Positions 27,526-38,101 of a DNA stretch of 64,000 nucleotides are shown here, in pieces. The notes under the pieces were generated by a model that was given only the letters and a program-made list of their open reading frames with translations, had not been told where the DNA came from and did not search any database. Origin of the DNA: Bacillus sp. BGMRC 2118. GTDB taxonomy: Bacteria; Bacillota; Bacilli; Bacillales; SA4. The first letter of the stretch is position 1; each line of letters opens with the position of its first letter. The stretch spans positions 165,913 through 229,912 of the forward strand of contig VTTJ01000009.1 of the NCBI GenBank assembly GCA_008364785.1, given 5' to 3'. Both the position numbers and the translations under genes were made by a program.

Positions 27526-27624
27526 CTACTCTCTCCCCTCTTTTATATACGATACGGTTGATAATACAACAGTGGCTAACATTGGTACAAATAGCCAAAA
27601 TAAAGTCCCTGCTGAAATCGACAA
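27526..27624 (-). CDS. Small membrane protein, putative symporter accessory subunit
   Basis: A 32-codon frame starts at TTG 27624, eight bases after GGGGAGG, and its TAG stop is immediately followed by the putP ATG. The product has one hydrophobic helix, SAGTLFWLFVPMLATVVLST, then a short charged tail YIKEGRE. Length, single TM, coupling and position fit the tiny accessory proteins annotated beside some SSS and NSS symporters. Two other frames overlap this stretch but give cysteine-rich, non-membrane sequences. Coding is inferred from context; homology was not searched. Confidence 0.6.
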   Translation of the reverse strand: MSISAGTLFWLFVPMLATVVLSTVSYIKEGRE

Positions 27625-27674
27625 GCATATCACCTCCCCTATCATTCCTATGCACCTCTATGCACCCGTATTCA

Positions 27675-27700
27675 TTACCCAGAATATTTAGGAAATAAAC
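27675..27700 (-). promoter_or_regulatory. SigB-type promoter of putP
   Basis: On the minus strand GTTTAT (27700-27695), 14 bases, then GGGTAA (27680-27675). This matches the B. subtilis SigB pattern (GTTTAA, 12-15 bases, GGGWAW) in all but one base. It lies about 50 bp ahead of the small ORF. B. subtilis opuE also has a SigB promoter here. Confidence 0.7.
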
Positions 27701-27747
27701 CGAAAGATGTGCACACTAATTAGACATTTAGATTTATCAAGGATTTC

Positions 27748-27776
27748 AGTATAACACACTAGTTTGTATAGGTCAT
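27748..27776 (-). promoter_or_regulatory. Candidate SigA promoter of putP
   Basis: ATGACC (27776-27771), a 17-base spacer and extended -10 TGTTATACT with hexamer TATACT (27753-27748). It lies upstream of the SigB-type promoter. The -35 is weak (4 of 6) but is helped by the TGN extension. Confidence 0.5.
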
Positions 27777-27994
27777 TTTTCACAAGAGAAGTAAGTGAGT
27801 CTAAATGAATAAATATACATAGTTTTTCTATTTCTATAACCTTCAGACAGTATATAGGCTATAAGTATACATTCAAATTCATAAAATTAATGTTCGGATT
27901 TTGGTGAAAATGAGGAGTGTTCGGGGACAATTTGACTAGCAGTTTTAGGAAAAAAATACATAGAAAATTTTTAATTTTGATCAAGTTAAATTTT

Positions 27995-28103
27995 GTGAGC
28001 CTCTATCCAGAAATATGAGACAAAAAGGACATTATATGAGCCCTCCCATACAACTTATGAGCCAAAAAAACACAAATATGAGTCTTCACCCATTTTATGG
28101 AAG
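27995..28103. repeat. Degenerate array of ATGAGCC cores every about 21 bp
   Basis: Cores begin at 27995 (GTGAGCC), 28015 (ATGAGAC), 28036 (ATGAGCC), 28057 (ATGAGCC), 28078 (ATGAGTC) and weakly 28097 (ATGGAAG), with steps of 20, 21, 21, 21 and 19. The 14 bases between cores are unrelated and A/T-rich. There is no open frame, no palindrome and no unique spacers of CRISPR size. It lies in the putP-TauE gap. Confidence 0.65.
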
Positions 28104-28119
28104 TAAAACAAAACAAAAC

Positions 28120-28174
28120 AAAAAAACACAAATGCGACCTCGCTCATCCTAAATTTCGGAAGAAACGAGGTCGC
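28120..28174 (-). terminator. Terminator-like hairpin
   Basis: GCGACCTCG (28134-28142) pairs perfectly with CGAGGTCGC (28166-28174), followed on the minus strand by a T-rich run (TTTGTGTTTTTTTG). It would end leftward transcripts from the small-gene region at 28180-28520. Confidence 0.6.
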
Positions 28175-28189
28175 CTAGACTATCTCAAT

Positions 28190-28352
28190 ATCCACTTTTT
28201 CCATCCTTTCTAAGTAATTCAAACAGAGAATCTAAATTTGTTCCCAGCATATGTACTATGCCTTCGCCTTTCTCTACACATTGGAATCACCTTTTCTAAT
28301 AATATGTTGGGCTACTAGTATCTCTTTATTAAATCAAAGGCATCACCCTGTT
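28190..28352 (-). pseudogene. Decayed second copy of the adjacent small gene
   Basis: Minus-strand sequence at 28265-28294 repeats that at 28469-28500 (both have GGTGATTCCAATG or CGTGATTCCAATG, then AAAGGCGAA). GGGTGATGCCTTTGATTTAA near 28331-28350 repeats GAGTGATGCGATTGATTTAA inside the small ORF. In this copy the frames are broken by stops (for example TAG twice within 12 codons). It reads as a duplicated and degraded relative of the ORF at 28353-28514. Confidence 0.4.
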
Positions 28353-28514
28353 CTAATTTTTTGCCATACTGTAAGCAACGTAATTCTTCACCTCACGCTT
28401 TAAATCAATCGCATCACTCTTTCTTGGAAGATAATTGTGGTAGATCCCCATGTACCATTTGTACATTTCGCCTTTCACTGCGTCATTGGAATCACGTCCT
28501 TTCTTCTTTTTCAT
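28353..28514 (-). CDS. Possible 53-residue protein in a decayed region
   Basis: ATG 28514 to TAG 28353. The product starts MKKKKGRDSNDAVKGEMYKW and continues with NYLPRKSDAIDLKREVKNYV, a hydrophilic, helical, protein-like composition that stands out from the AT-rich surroundings. There is no clear ribosome site; a nine-codon frame ending in TAA directly before the ATG suggests that the gene once began further upstream. Flanking broken copies point to a degrading family. I do not recognise it; it may be a fragment. Confidence 0.4.
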   Translation of the reverse strand: MKKKKGRDSNDAVKGEMYKWYMGIYHNYLPRKSDAIDLKREVKNYVAYSMAKN

Positions 28515-28719
28515 TTATGGTTTACCATAGACTGTGTGCTTCATTTTGCATCACCCTTTCTGTTTGGCTTATTCATATACTATCTTATTATCTGTTTATT
28601 GTAAATATTCAAAATATTTAATTTTAGTCTACTACCACTTATATATCTCACTCAATCAACGAATATCTCCAATTTACTAACTTTTTTAGGCTTTTTAGTT
28701 TTCTTATTAAAAATAAAGA

Positions 28720-28760
28720 AAATTCGAGTGGTGCCAGGCACCACTCGAATTTTGTCGAAA
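28720..28760. repeat. Dispersed palindrome, family B, perfect copy
   Basis: A 33-bp perfect palindrome at 28720-28752 with arms AAATTCGAGTGGTGCC and GGCACCACTCGAATTT around a single A, followed by TGTCGAAA. It has the same core and tail as at 22564. Confidence 0.8.
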
Positions 28761-28784
28761 AAGAGTACTGCTTCACAGTACTCT
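28757..28784 (-). terminator. Rho-independent terminator of the TauE gene
   Basis: AGAGTACTG (28762-28770) pairs with CAGTACTCT (28776-28784) around a 5-base loop, and TTTTTCG follows on the minus strand. The stem overlaps the stop codon. Confidence 0.85.
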
Positions 28785-29529
28785 AAAATGTTCTGATCAT
28801 AACTTGTCCAATTAACATAAAGATAATTGTGATGAGTAGCATTCTAGCTAAGCCTAATGGAATTTTCGGTAGTGCTGCCAATCCCACCTGCGTTCCGAGT
28901 GCAGATCCAATTGCAAGGGCAATCGCATAGTGCCAATCAACGAATCCTGTATGATAAAAAAGGATAAAGGCTCCTGCGCAGCTTCCGAAGTTCATTACTC
29001 TCGATAGCTGAGCTGCCTTCACATATGAAAATTGCTGGCGCATAAAGTGGATAATTCCAAATGTAGAAGACCCCGGACCAAAGCCACCATCGTAAATGGC
29101 AATAAAGAACGGAATGACTTTACTTAGTGGAGTTTGCTTCTTAGTGGATGCCGATTCTTTCGCATCTGAAACCCACTCTTTATTTTTAATCGTCACAAAT
29201 AACGAAAAGATTAGGAGCACGAGTGCTGTAATATTCATCGTTTGCTCACTGACACTTGTGGTAATTAGTGCTCCGATGATTCCCCCGAAAAACGCTGAGG
29301 CTATGAGGGCGATGAGTCCTTTTATTGTAAACAATTTATTCTTGAGTAAATACAGAACACTTGTAAACGAAGCAACTCCTGAGGAAAATTTATTGGTTGC
29401 AATCCCTACTTGAATCGGAATTCCCATTAACATCATCGCAGGCAATGTAATGATGCCTCCACCTCCTGCTAATGTACCAATAAACGCCGAAATCAATCCC
29501 AATCCAACCAGCAACAAAAATGTTATCAT
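28783..29529 (-). CDS. TauE/SafE-family membrane permease
   Basis: Sulfite-exporter-TauE type transporter of 248 residues with about eight TMs. The family opening is GLGLISAFIGTLAGGGGIIT, then MMLMGIPIQVGIATNKFSSG. The second repeat GGFGPGSSTFGIIHFMRQQF mirrors the first half, as usual in this family, which moves sulfonates, sulfite or other organic anions. Start is ATG 29529 behind AGGATGGTAGG; the ATG at 29538 lies on that site. No sulfur-metabolism gene is adjacent, so the substrate is open. Confidence 0.88.
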   Translation of the reverse strand: MITFLLLVGLGLISAFIGTLAGGGGIITLPAMMLMGIPIQVGIATNKFSSGVASFTSVLYLLKNKLFTIKGLIALIASAFFGGIIGALITTSVSEQTMNITALVLLIFSLFVTIKNKEWVSDAKESASTKKQTPLSKVIPFFIAIYDGGFGPGSSTFGIIHFMRQQFSYVKAAQLSRVMNFGSCAGAFILFYHTGFVDWHYAIALAIGSALGTQVGLAALPKIPLGLARMLLITIIFMLIGQVMIRTF

Positions 29530-29665
29530 ACCTACCATCCTACTCTACTTTAAAATTCACTTTCTCATCATACTGGATAGTTCAGGATTTTTCCAATTTG
29601 CACCTCAGTCTCTATACTACTAAAATATGGTAACATAGAGTTATAAAGTTTAAAGGAGAAATAAG

Positions 29666-30679
29666 ATGCTTACATTAAACGAACGGATCCAAGATATGCA
29701 AGAGTCTATTCAATTCTCAGGTACTGTTCTTGTAAAAAAACAAGAATCTATCATCTACGAATCTAGTTATGGGTATGCAAACCGATCTGAGCAAATAAAG
29801 AATCAGCCTGACACGCGTTTTGGAATTGCTTCTGGTTGTAAAGCATTTACGGCAGTTGCGATTGGTCAACTTGTTGAAAGAGGCCTCCTGACGTTTGACA
29901 CACCACTTACTGAATGCCTTGACATAGAATTCCCACACTTTGATAAAGGTATTACTATTCATCATCTACTCACTCATACATCAGGAATTCCAGATTACTT
30001 TGATGAAGAAGTAATGACCGATTTCGAAGAGTTATGGATTCATAACCCGATGTATCATATTAGAAGATTAAAAGACTTTTTACCGTTATTTCAACATGAA
30101 CACATGAAGTTCTCAGCTGGCGATCGATTCCACTACAATAATGCAGGATATATTATCCTCGGCCTAATTGTTGAACACGCTACGAATCTCGAGTTTACAA
30201 AGTATGTCGAAAAAAATATATTCCAAGCATCTGGAATGGTCAATTCAGGGTACTTTTCCTTTGATTGCTTGCCATCTAAAACTGCAACTGGGTATATTGA
30301 CTACGAGGATGGCACATGGAAAACTAATATTTACTCACTGCCTGTAAAAGGAGGATCAGACGGAGGTGCATTTGTTACTTCGCTGGATATGACAAGGTTT
30401 TGGGAATCATTATTGACAGGTCGGTTAGTAAGTGAGGAAACAATAGCAAAAATGTTGAATCCACATGCAGCATCTAGTGAAGAAAGCTTTTATGGTTACG
30501 GTATTTGGATTCGTAAACACGAAGAGCGGATAGTAAAATACCATGTAATGGGCTACGATCCTGGTGTTAGCTTTCATTCTGCTTATTATCCGGAAATTTC
30601 TACAACTGCAAGTATTTGTTCGAACAAATCCTCTGGTGCATTTGATATGTTAAAAATAATTGAACAAGAACTAATTTAA
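29666..30679 (+). CDS. Serine hydrolase, beta-lactamase class C/penicillin-binding family
   Basis: 337-residue serine hydrolase of the class C beta-lactamase-like fold. Nucleophile motif SxxK in FGIASGCKAFTAVAIGQLVE (about 55-58), family signature HHLLTHTSGIPDYF, the YxN motif in FHYNNAGYIILG (about 165), and the third motif near KGGSDGGAFVT. No signal peptide, so it is cytoplasmic unless exported unusually; such proteins are often peptidases or esterases rather than true beta-lactamases. Start is ATG 29666 with AAAGGAG eight bases upstream. Single gene facing pruA. Confidence 0.88.
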   Translation: MLTLNERIQDMQESIQFSGTVLVKKQESIIYESSYGYANRSEQIKNQPDTRFGIASGCKAFTAVAIGQLVERGLLTFDTPLTECLDIEFPHFDKGITIHHLLTHTSGIPDYFDEEVMTDFEELWIHNPMYHIRRLKDFLPLFQHEHMKFSAGDRFHYNNAGYIILGLIVEHATNLEFTKYVEKNIFQASGMVNSGYFSFDCLPSKTATGYIDYEDGTWKTNIYSLPVKGGSDGGAFVTSLDMTRFWESLLTGRLVSEETIAKMLNPHAASSEESFYGYGIWIRKHEERIVKYHVMGYDPGVSFHSAYYPEISTTASICSNKSSGAFDMLKIIEQELI

Positions 30680-30792
30680 AAATATTTAATATTTCAGGGT
30701 ACAGGTGTCTCCTAGGCATACCACTTCTCATTTACAGAGGATGATGTACTGCTTCTGGGTGATTTTCCATCGATATCGTTCTTTAACATAGC

Positions 30793-30824
30793 AAAAAATC
30801 TCCTCTTCCTAGAGGAGATTTTTT
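30793..30824. terminator. Bidirectional terminator of pruA
   Basis: AAAAAATCTCCTCT (30793-30806) pairs with AGAGGAGATTTTTT (30811-30824) around TCCT. Textbook hairpin six bases past the pruA stop. Confidence 0.92.
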
Positions 30825-30829
30825 CATAC

Positions 30830-32377
30830 TTATAGCATTTCTGATGTTGTCTTTGCCTGCATGTGTAGAACCAAGTAGTCTGGTCCACCAGCTTTTGAGT
30901 CTGTACCTGACATGTTGAATCCACCGAATGGTTGATATCCAACGATAGCCCCTGTACATCCACGGTTGAAGTATAAGTTACCCACGTGGAAGTCTTCACG
31001 TGCTTTTTCAATGTTTGCACGGTTGTTCGTGATAACTGCACCTGTTAAGCCGTATTCCGTATTGTTTGCAATTTCGATGGCATGATCGAAGTCACGAGCC
31101 TTACTGAATGCCACAACTGGTCCGAAGATTTCCTCTTTCATTAGGCGAGCGTCTTCTGCTACATCAGCGAAGATTGTAGGCTTTACAAACCATCCGTTAG
31201 AGTCGTCTCCTTCTCCACCAGTCATTAACTTACCTTCTTGCTTTCCAATTTCAACATAGCTCATAACTTTATCGAATGCAGCCTGGTCGTTTACTGGTCC
31301 CATATACGTACCATAAACACTAGAATCACCAATTGTTAATTCGTTTGTTAATTCAACAGCACGAGCTAGCACTTGATCATATACATCTTCATGGATGACA
31401 GCACGAGAACATGCTGAACATTTTTGTCCAGAGAATCCAAATGCAGAAGTAACGATTGACTTGGCTGCTAATTCTAAATCAGCTTCCTTGTCAACAACGA
31501 TTGTATCTTTACCGCCCATTTCAGCGATTACACGCTTCAACCAAATTTGGCCTTCACTTAATTTTGAAGCACGCTCATAAATACGTAGTCCTACGTCACG
31601 AGATCCTGTGAAGCTTATGAAACGAGTACGTGGGTGGTCAACTAGATAATCCCCAACTTCTGCTCCACTACCTGGAATGAAGTTTACAACACCTGCAGGA
31701 AGACCTGCTTCTTCTAGTACTTCCATGAATTTCGCCGCAACAACAGGAGTTGTGCTTGCAGGCTTTAATAATACAGTGTTACCAGAAACTAATGCTGCCG
31801 TTGTCATACCTGCCATGATCGCGAACGGGAAGTTCCATGGAGAGATAATAACACCAACACCTAGTGGTATGTAGTTAAAACGGTTATATTCAATCGGACG
31901 GCTTTCCACAGGAATACCATCTTTTAATTTTAACATTTGACGGCCGTAGTACTCTAAGAAGTCAATAGCTTCTGCACATTCTACGTCAGCTTCCATCCAT
32001 GACTTACCTGCTTCTTTCACCAAGATCGCAGAGAACTCATGCTTACGACGACGAATAATTGCAGCTGATTTGAACAGAATATCAGCACGTACTTCTGGCT
32101 TTACTTTACGCCATGTTTTGAATGTTTCATCCGCTACTTGCATAGCTTTTTCAGCTAGCTCTTGCGTAGCTTTTGAAACAGTACCAATTACTTGCTTATG
32201 ATTTGCTGGATTCACCGATACAATTTTACCTTCAGTCGAGATACGCTCCCCACCAATGATTAAATCGTAATCTTGTCCTAAATATGACTCAACAGTTGCA
32301 AGACCAGCTTCAAAAGCCTTCTTGTTTGCTTCTACTGAGAAATCTGTAAATGGTTCATGTTTGTAAGGTACTACCAT
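30830..32377 (-). CDS. pruA: 1-pyrroline-5-carboxylate dehydrogenase (PruA/RocA)
   Basis: NAD-dependent aldehyde dehydrogenase that oxidises glutamate semialdehyde/P5C to glutamate, the second step of proline and the last of arginine breakdown. 515 residues, the length of B. subtilis RocA, with the same opening ([18 protein letters not shown]). Rossmann and active-site motifs: [26 protein letters not shown], general base Glu in [10 protein letters not shown] (about 287), catalytic Cys in [14 protein letters not shown] (about 321), [10 protein letters not shown]. Start is ATG 32377 behind AGGGGGTAGG. The matching proline dehydrogenase is not in the window; the proline symporter lies 3.3 kb further on. 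Confidence 0.95.
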   Translation of the reverse strand: MVVPYKHEPFTDFSVEANKKAFEAGLATVESYLGQDYDLIIGGERISTEGKIVSVNPANHKQVIGTVSKATQELAEKAMQVADETFKTWRKVKPEVRADILFKSAAIIRRRKHEFSAILVKEAGKSWMEADVECAEAIDFLEYYGRQMLKLKDGIPVESRPIEYNRFNYIPLGVGVIISPWNFPFAIMAGMTTAALVSGNTVLLKPASTTPVVAAKFMEVLEEAGLPAGVVNFIPGSGAEVGDYLVDHPRTRFISFTGSRDVGLRIYERASKLSEGQIWLKRVIAEMGGKDTIVVDKEADLELAAKSIVTSAFGFSGQKCSACSRAVIHEDVYDQVLARAVELTNELTIGDSSVYGTYMGPVNDQAAFDKVMSYVEIGKQEGKLMTGGEGDDSNGWFVKPTIFADVAEDARLMKEEIFGPVVAFSKARDFDHAIEIANNTEYGLTGAVITNNRANIEKAREDFHVGNLYFNRGCTGAIVGYQPFGGFNMSGTDSKAGGPDYLVLHMQAKTTSEML

Positions 32378-32417
32378 GGATTCCTACCCCCTAAAGTTAA
32401 TCATTAGCTTTCAAAAA

Positions 32418-32484
32418 CTTTTCTATATAGAAAAGCGTTTTCATCCTACTCCCCTATTCTAACTGAGTGCTTCTATTCTTTCAA
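32418..32484 (-). promoter_or_regulatory. Candidate promoter and leader hairpin of pruA
   Basis: TTGAAA (32484-32479), a 17-base spacer and TAGAAT (32461-32456) make a plausible SigA promoter between camS and pruA. The palindrome CTTTTCTATATAGAAAAG (32418-32435) followed by TTTTTG would terminate camS transcripts, or lie in the pruA leader if the promoter is real. TGAAAACGCTTTTC next to it recalls a CcpA cre site but misses its last two positions. I see no SigL -24/-12 motif. Confidence 0.45.
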
Positions 32485-32502
32485 ACCTTTCAGGGCAAAA
32501 AG

Positions 32503-33687
32503 TTATTGATAAATATGAACATATGGTTCTTCCATATCTACTTCTCTTACAATTAATGCTTCTGGTCCATCAATAGACGAAATATAGCATTTAACGGTAA
32601 AGTAATTAGGAAAATGCTCCATTACAAGCCCGGTTACGTATTGTGTAAATCCGACCACTTCTGCCTTACCATAAAACTGCATCGGAATTTCAATCGTTAA
32701 CTCTGTTAACTGTTCATCCCGGTAATATCCCCGTCCAATGACCCCAGTATAGTTCGGGAAATAATCATCAATGTCTGCTTTAAAATTCAGCATTCTCGTA
32801 TTGTCATCACGATAGTCTTTTTGTGCATCTTTACCCGGTAATAAATAGTAGGCTTCCTTCACGACATTCCACTTATCAATGGTGTTGTTCTTGCCCTTTA
32901 CTTCTGTATAAGCGAAAAAGCTTCCTGGAACGACTGACTGCTTCTCCTCCAGCATAAATAGTCCAATCACAACAGGAACATTTTCTAACCCTTCAATCGA
33001 ACGGATTCGCTTCAATACTTCAGCTGCAAGTTCTTTCCCTTGCTGTTCAATTTTCGCCTCAGGAATGGCGTACTCTCTCGGATACCCATCTTCTTGTTCA
33101 TAATAGTGAACAGAATTTAAGGCAAGCCCGATTGATATTCCACTTAACTCTGCTTTACCTTCTGAATCTTTTTTTAGGTAATTTTGTTCCATAATGTGAG
33201 ATAAATAAATCGGTGCAGATTCATTATTATCCTTGGCCGTACCTCCAGACACTTTAACTGGATTTAATCCTAAGTTTTTTACTTCTTTCTTCTTTCCCTT
33301 TTGGTCCGCAAGTTCTTTTTCTATATCAGCATCTGATTTTTTTCTCTGTAACCAGCTGCTAACCGTTTCCCCATCTAAATACTGTCCATCCTGATATAAA
33401 TAATCATCAGATGGAAATGTACTTTGTGAAAGACGCATTAACCCTGTTTCAAATTCATCAATATCGAGGCGGTTGTAAATCCCACTTACAACTCTCCCTC
33501 TCGCCTCACTTGCATTAAAAGGTAAAACAGTTCGATAATATTGATCCGAAATTTTATATTTAGGAACGATTGCTGTTTCCTGTGAATTTTCGGTTTCTTG
33601 AACAAGCTCTTCGTCCTTTTCAAATTGAGGCACACACCCACTTAATACGAGTACTGCTCCAATGATAAATGCCCCTAGTCTCCTCAT
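32503..33687 (-). CDS. camS: CamS-family lipoprotein (YerH)
   Basis: Exported lipoprotein of about 394 residues. Signal peptide MRRLGAFIIGAVLVLSGC with lipobox LSGC, so it would be diacylated at Cys18 and held on the outer face of the membrane. The rest matches the CamS (sex-pheromone precursor-like) family: YYRTVLPFNASEARGRVVSG, NRLDIDEFETGLMRLSQSTF, YFPNYTGVIGRG. In enterococci and staphylococci its processed signal peptide acts as a pheromone; in Bacillus the role is unknown. Start is ATG 33687, whose AAGGGG site overlaps the ligA stop. Confidence 0.9.
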   Translation of the reverse strand: MRRLGAFIIGAVLVLSGCVPQFEKDEELVQETENSQETAIVPKYKISDQYYRTVLPFNASEARGRVVSGIYNRLDIDEFETGLMRLSQSTFPSDDYLYQDGQYLDGETVSSWLQRKKSDADIEKELADQKGKKKEVKNLGLNPVKVSGGTAKDNNESAPIYLSHIMEQNYLKKDSEGKAELSGISIGLALNSVHYYEQEDGYPREYAIPEAKIEQQGKELAAEVLKRIRSIEGLENVPVVIGLFMLEEKQSVVPGSFFAYTEVKGKNNTIDKWNVVKEAYYLLPGKDAQKDYRDDNTRMLNFKADIDDYFPNYTGVIGRGYYRDEQLTELTIEIPMQFYGKAEVVGFTQYVTGLVMEHFPNYFTVKCYISSIDGPEALIVREVDMEEPYVHIYQ

Positions 33688-33699
33688 CCCAGTCACCCC

Positions 33700-35718
<2,019 letters not shown>

Positions 35719-35731
35719 TTATGTACTTCAT

Positions 35732-35774
35732 CACTTTAAAGCATTGGGGGACAGACCCCCATTGCTTTAAAGTG
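35732..35774. repeat. Dispersed palindrome, family A copy 3
   Basis: CACTTTAAAGCATTGGGGG and CCCCCATTGCTTTAAAGTG around ACAGA, 43 bp, nearly perfect. It lies between pcrA and ligA, inside a transcription unit, without a T-run after the stem. Confidence 0.8.
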
Positions 35775-35785
35775 GTAAAGAGGTA

Positions 35786-38020
35786 TTACACCTTTTCAAT
35801 TGGAGCGAATTTTGCTAGTAATCTCTTGATACCGATTGGACTTGGGAATGCGATGTCTAGTTCCTTCGCTTCTCCCTCTCCCTTTACGCTTACTACCGTT
35901 CCGACTCCCCACTTTTTATGCTCTGCCTTGTCACCGACGCTCCAGCCAATCGACTCTCCTCCTGTAGTTTTCGCTACCGGGCGCATAACCGGTTGGCGTC
36001 TTTCTGCTGGACGGGAGAAGCTCCCCGTACCCGCATTAGAGCCCCTGAATGGTGATTTCTTTTCTTCTTCCTCATTTGCTAATTCTAATAAATCAACAGG
36101 AATTTCAGAAATAAAACGAGAGACCGGGTTTATATTCGTACGGCCAAATAACGTACGCATTTGGGCATTTGTAATATATAAATTCTGCTCTGCACGTGTT
36201 ATTCCTACATAAGCTAATCGACGTTCTTCTTCCATTTCTTCTTCATCAAATAATGAACGGCTGTGAGGGAAGACACCTTCCTCCATCCCCATTAGGAATA
36301 CAACAGGGAATTCTAGTCCTTTTGCTGCATGCAGTGTCATCAAAATGACGTTACCTTGATCTTTGTCCTCATCTTCGTCAAGCTTATCAATATCAGCAAC
36401 TAAAGCTAAATCTGTTAAAAACGCAATTAAACTTTTATCCTCTGTATTTTCTTCGAAGTTCTTCGTTACAGATAAAAATTCATCTAAGTTTTCTAAACGT
36501 GCTTCTGCTTCAATGGTTTTCTCATTCTTCAACATGTCACGGTAGCCTGTTTTTTGTAATACTTCTTCTACCAATTCTGTTACAGATAAAAACTCCTGCA
36601 TGTTCACCCAGTTTCGTAGTTGGTCACGAAATTCAACTAAAGCCTTTGTCACCTTGCCGCTCAATCCAATTAACTCTACCATCTGAAGCGCTTCATAAAT
36701 GGACATATCGTGCAGCGCTGCATAGTTTGCAATTTTATCTAACGTCGTTGCACCAATTCCACGCTTCGGAACATTAATAATACGCTCTAGACTAATATCG
36801 TCATTTGGGTTCGCAATTAGACGTAAGTACGCAAGGATATCTTTAATTTCTTTACGATCATAGAACTTTGTTCCGCCCACAATGTTATAGGAGATGTTTG
36901 ATTTTAACAGCACTTCCTCCATGACACGGGACTGAGCATTTGTTCGATAAAGAATAGCAAAATCATTTGCCGTTCTCTGTCCTGAGTTTAAGAGTTGCTT
37001 TATAATACCGGCTACATAATAACACTCATCTTGCTCAGTAGATCCACGGTAATACACAATCTTATTTCCTTCATCATTTTCAGTCCATAGCTTTTTCGGT
37101 TTACGGTTCCCGTTCTTCTCGATAACTTCATTAGCCGCCTGCAAGATTCGTTTCGTTGAGCGATAGTTTTGCTCTAGTAAAATAACTCTTGCTCTTGGGT
37201 AGTCTTTCTCAAAAGATAAGATATTACTAATATCTGCTCCACGCCAACGATAAATTGATTGATCCGAGTCACCAACTACACATAGATTTTGAAAACGACT
37301 TGCTAACTGCTTGACTAGCATGTACTGTGCTCTGTTCGTATCCTGGTACTCATCCACGTGAATGTACTGAAACTTACGTTGGTAATATTCCAATACTTCT
37401 GGAACACGCATGAATAACGTAATCGTAATCATGATTAGGTCATCAAAGTCCAAAGCCATGTTTTTGCGGAGTCTTTTTTGATAATCTTCATATACACTCG
37501 AAACAATACTTTCATACGGACCAGCTGCCGTTTTGGCATACTCATCTGGTGTGATCAGCTCATTTTTCGCACTGCTAATACTACCTAGTATACTTCTAGC
37601 TTCAAATTTCTTTGTATCAATATTTCGATCTTTCATCACATTTTTTATCACTGATAACTGGTCAGTAGTATCTAAGATGGTAAAGTTTCTGCTATATCCC
37701 AGGCGATCAATGTCACGACGAAGAATTCGTACACACATAGAGTGAAAGGTCGATATCCATATATCCTCTGCTGCTCCACCGACAATTTTGGATACACGGT
37801 CCTTCATTTCACGAGCTGCTTTATTCGTAAAGGTAATTGCCAAAATATTCCATGGTGCAACTTCCTTTTCAGCCATTAAATAGGCTATTCTGTGTGTTAA
37901 CACTCTTGTCTTACCACTACCCGCTCCTGCCATAATCAGTAATGGCCCGTCTGTCGCCTTAACCGCTTCTTGCTGCTCAGGATTCAACCCGGCTAAAAGT
38001 TTATTTGATAAGTATTGCAT
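35786..38020 (-). CDS. pcrA: ATP-dependent DNA helicase PcrA (UvrD/Rep family)
   Basis: 3'-5' superfamily 1A helicase, 744 residues, needed for repair, rolling-circle replication and clearing RecA or stalled RNA polymerase. Walker [21 protein letters not shown] at about 28-47; motif Ia [13 protein letters not shown]; motif [10 protein letters not shown]; motif [19 protein letters not shown]; motif [13 protein letters not shown]; motif [18 protein letters not shown] and [15 protein letters not shown]. The C-terminal Tudor-like RNA-polymerase-binding segment is visible ([20 protein letters not shown]). Start [20 protein letters not shown] aligns with B. subtilis. Confidence 0.97.
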   Translation of the reverse strand: MQYLSNKLLAGLNPEQQEAVKATDGPLLIMAGAGSGKTRVLTHRIAYLMAEKEVAPWNILAITFTNKAAREMKDRVSKIVGGAAEDIWISTFHSMCVRILRRDIDRLGYSRNFTILDTTDQLSVIKNVMKDRNIDTKKFEARSILGSISSAKNELITPDEYAKTAAGPYESIVSSVYEDYQKRLRKNMALDFDDLIMITITLFMRVPEVLEYYQRKFQYIHVDEYQDTNRAQYMLVKQLASRFQNLCVVGDSDQSIYRWRGADISNILSFEKDYPRARVILLEQNYRSTKRILQAANEVIEKNGNRKPKKLWTENDEGNKIVYYRGSTEQDECYYVAGIIKQLLNSGQRTANDFAILYRTNAQSRVMEEVLLKSNISYNIVGGTKFYDRKEIKDILAYLRLIANPNDDISLERIINVPKRGIGATTLDKIANYAALHDMSIYEALQMVELIGLSGKVTKALVEFRDQLRNWVNMQEFLSVTELVEEVLQKTGYRDMLKNEKTIEAEARLENLDEFLSVTKNFEENTEDKSLIAFLTDLALVADIDKLDEDEDKDQGNVILMTLHAAKGLEFPVVFLMGMEEGVFPHSRSLFDEEEMEEERRLAYVGITRAEQNLYITNAQMRTLFGRTNINPVSRFISEIPVDLLELANEEEEKKSPFRGSNAGTGSFSRPAERRQPVMRPVAKTTGGESIGWSVGDKAEHKKWGVGTVVSVKGEGEAKELDIAFPSPIGIKRLLAKFAPIEKV

Positions 38021-38101
38021 ATCTCCACCGCCCTACATTTATATAAAAGTAATATCATCGAACACTCGTTCTACTATCATACAAAACTATTTACGAGAAA
38101 T

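Noticed and set aside
27443..27655. 70-codon minus ORF over the putP start
   Set aside because: Cysteine/histidine-rich, in a different frame from the coupled membrane ORF and the putP N-terminus; it runs into putP coding sequence.
28361..28621. 86-codon plus ORF in the gap
   Set aside because: Cysteine- and histidine-rich, no ribosome site, and antisense to the more protein-like 53-codon frame.
29666..30679. True secreted class C beta-lactamase
   Set aside because: SxxK and YxN are present but there is no signal peptide, and the third motif is not a clean KTG; only the broad serine-hydrolase family is supported.
30712..31041. 109-codon minus ORF over the pruA 3' end and terminator
   Set aside because: Out-of-frame shadow of pruA that runs through its terminator.
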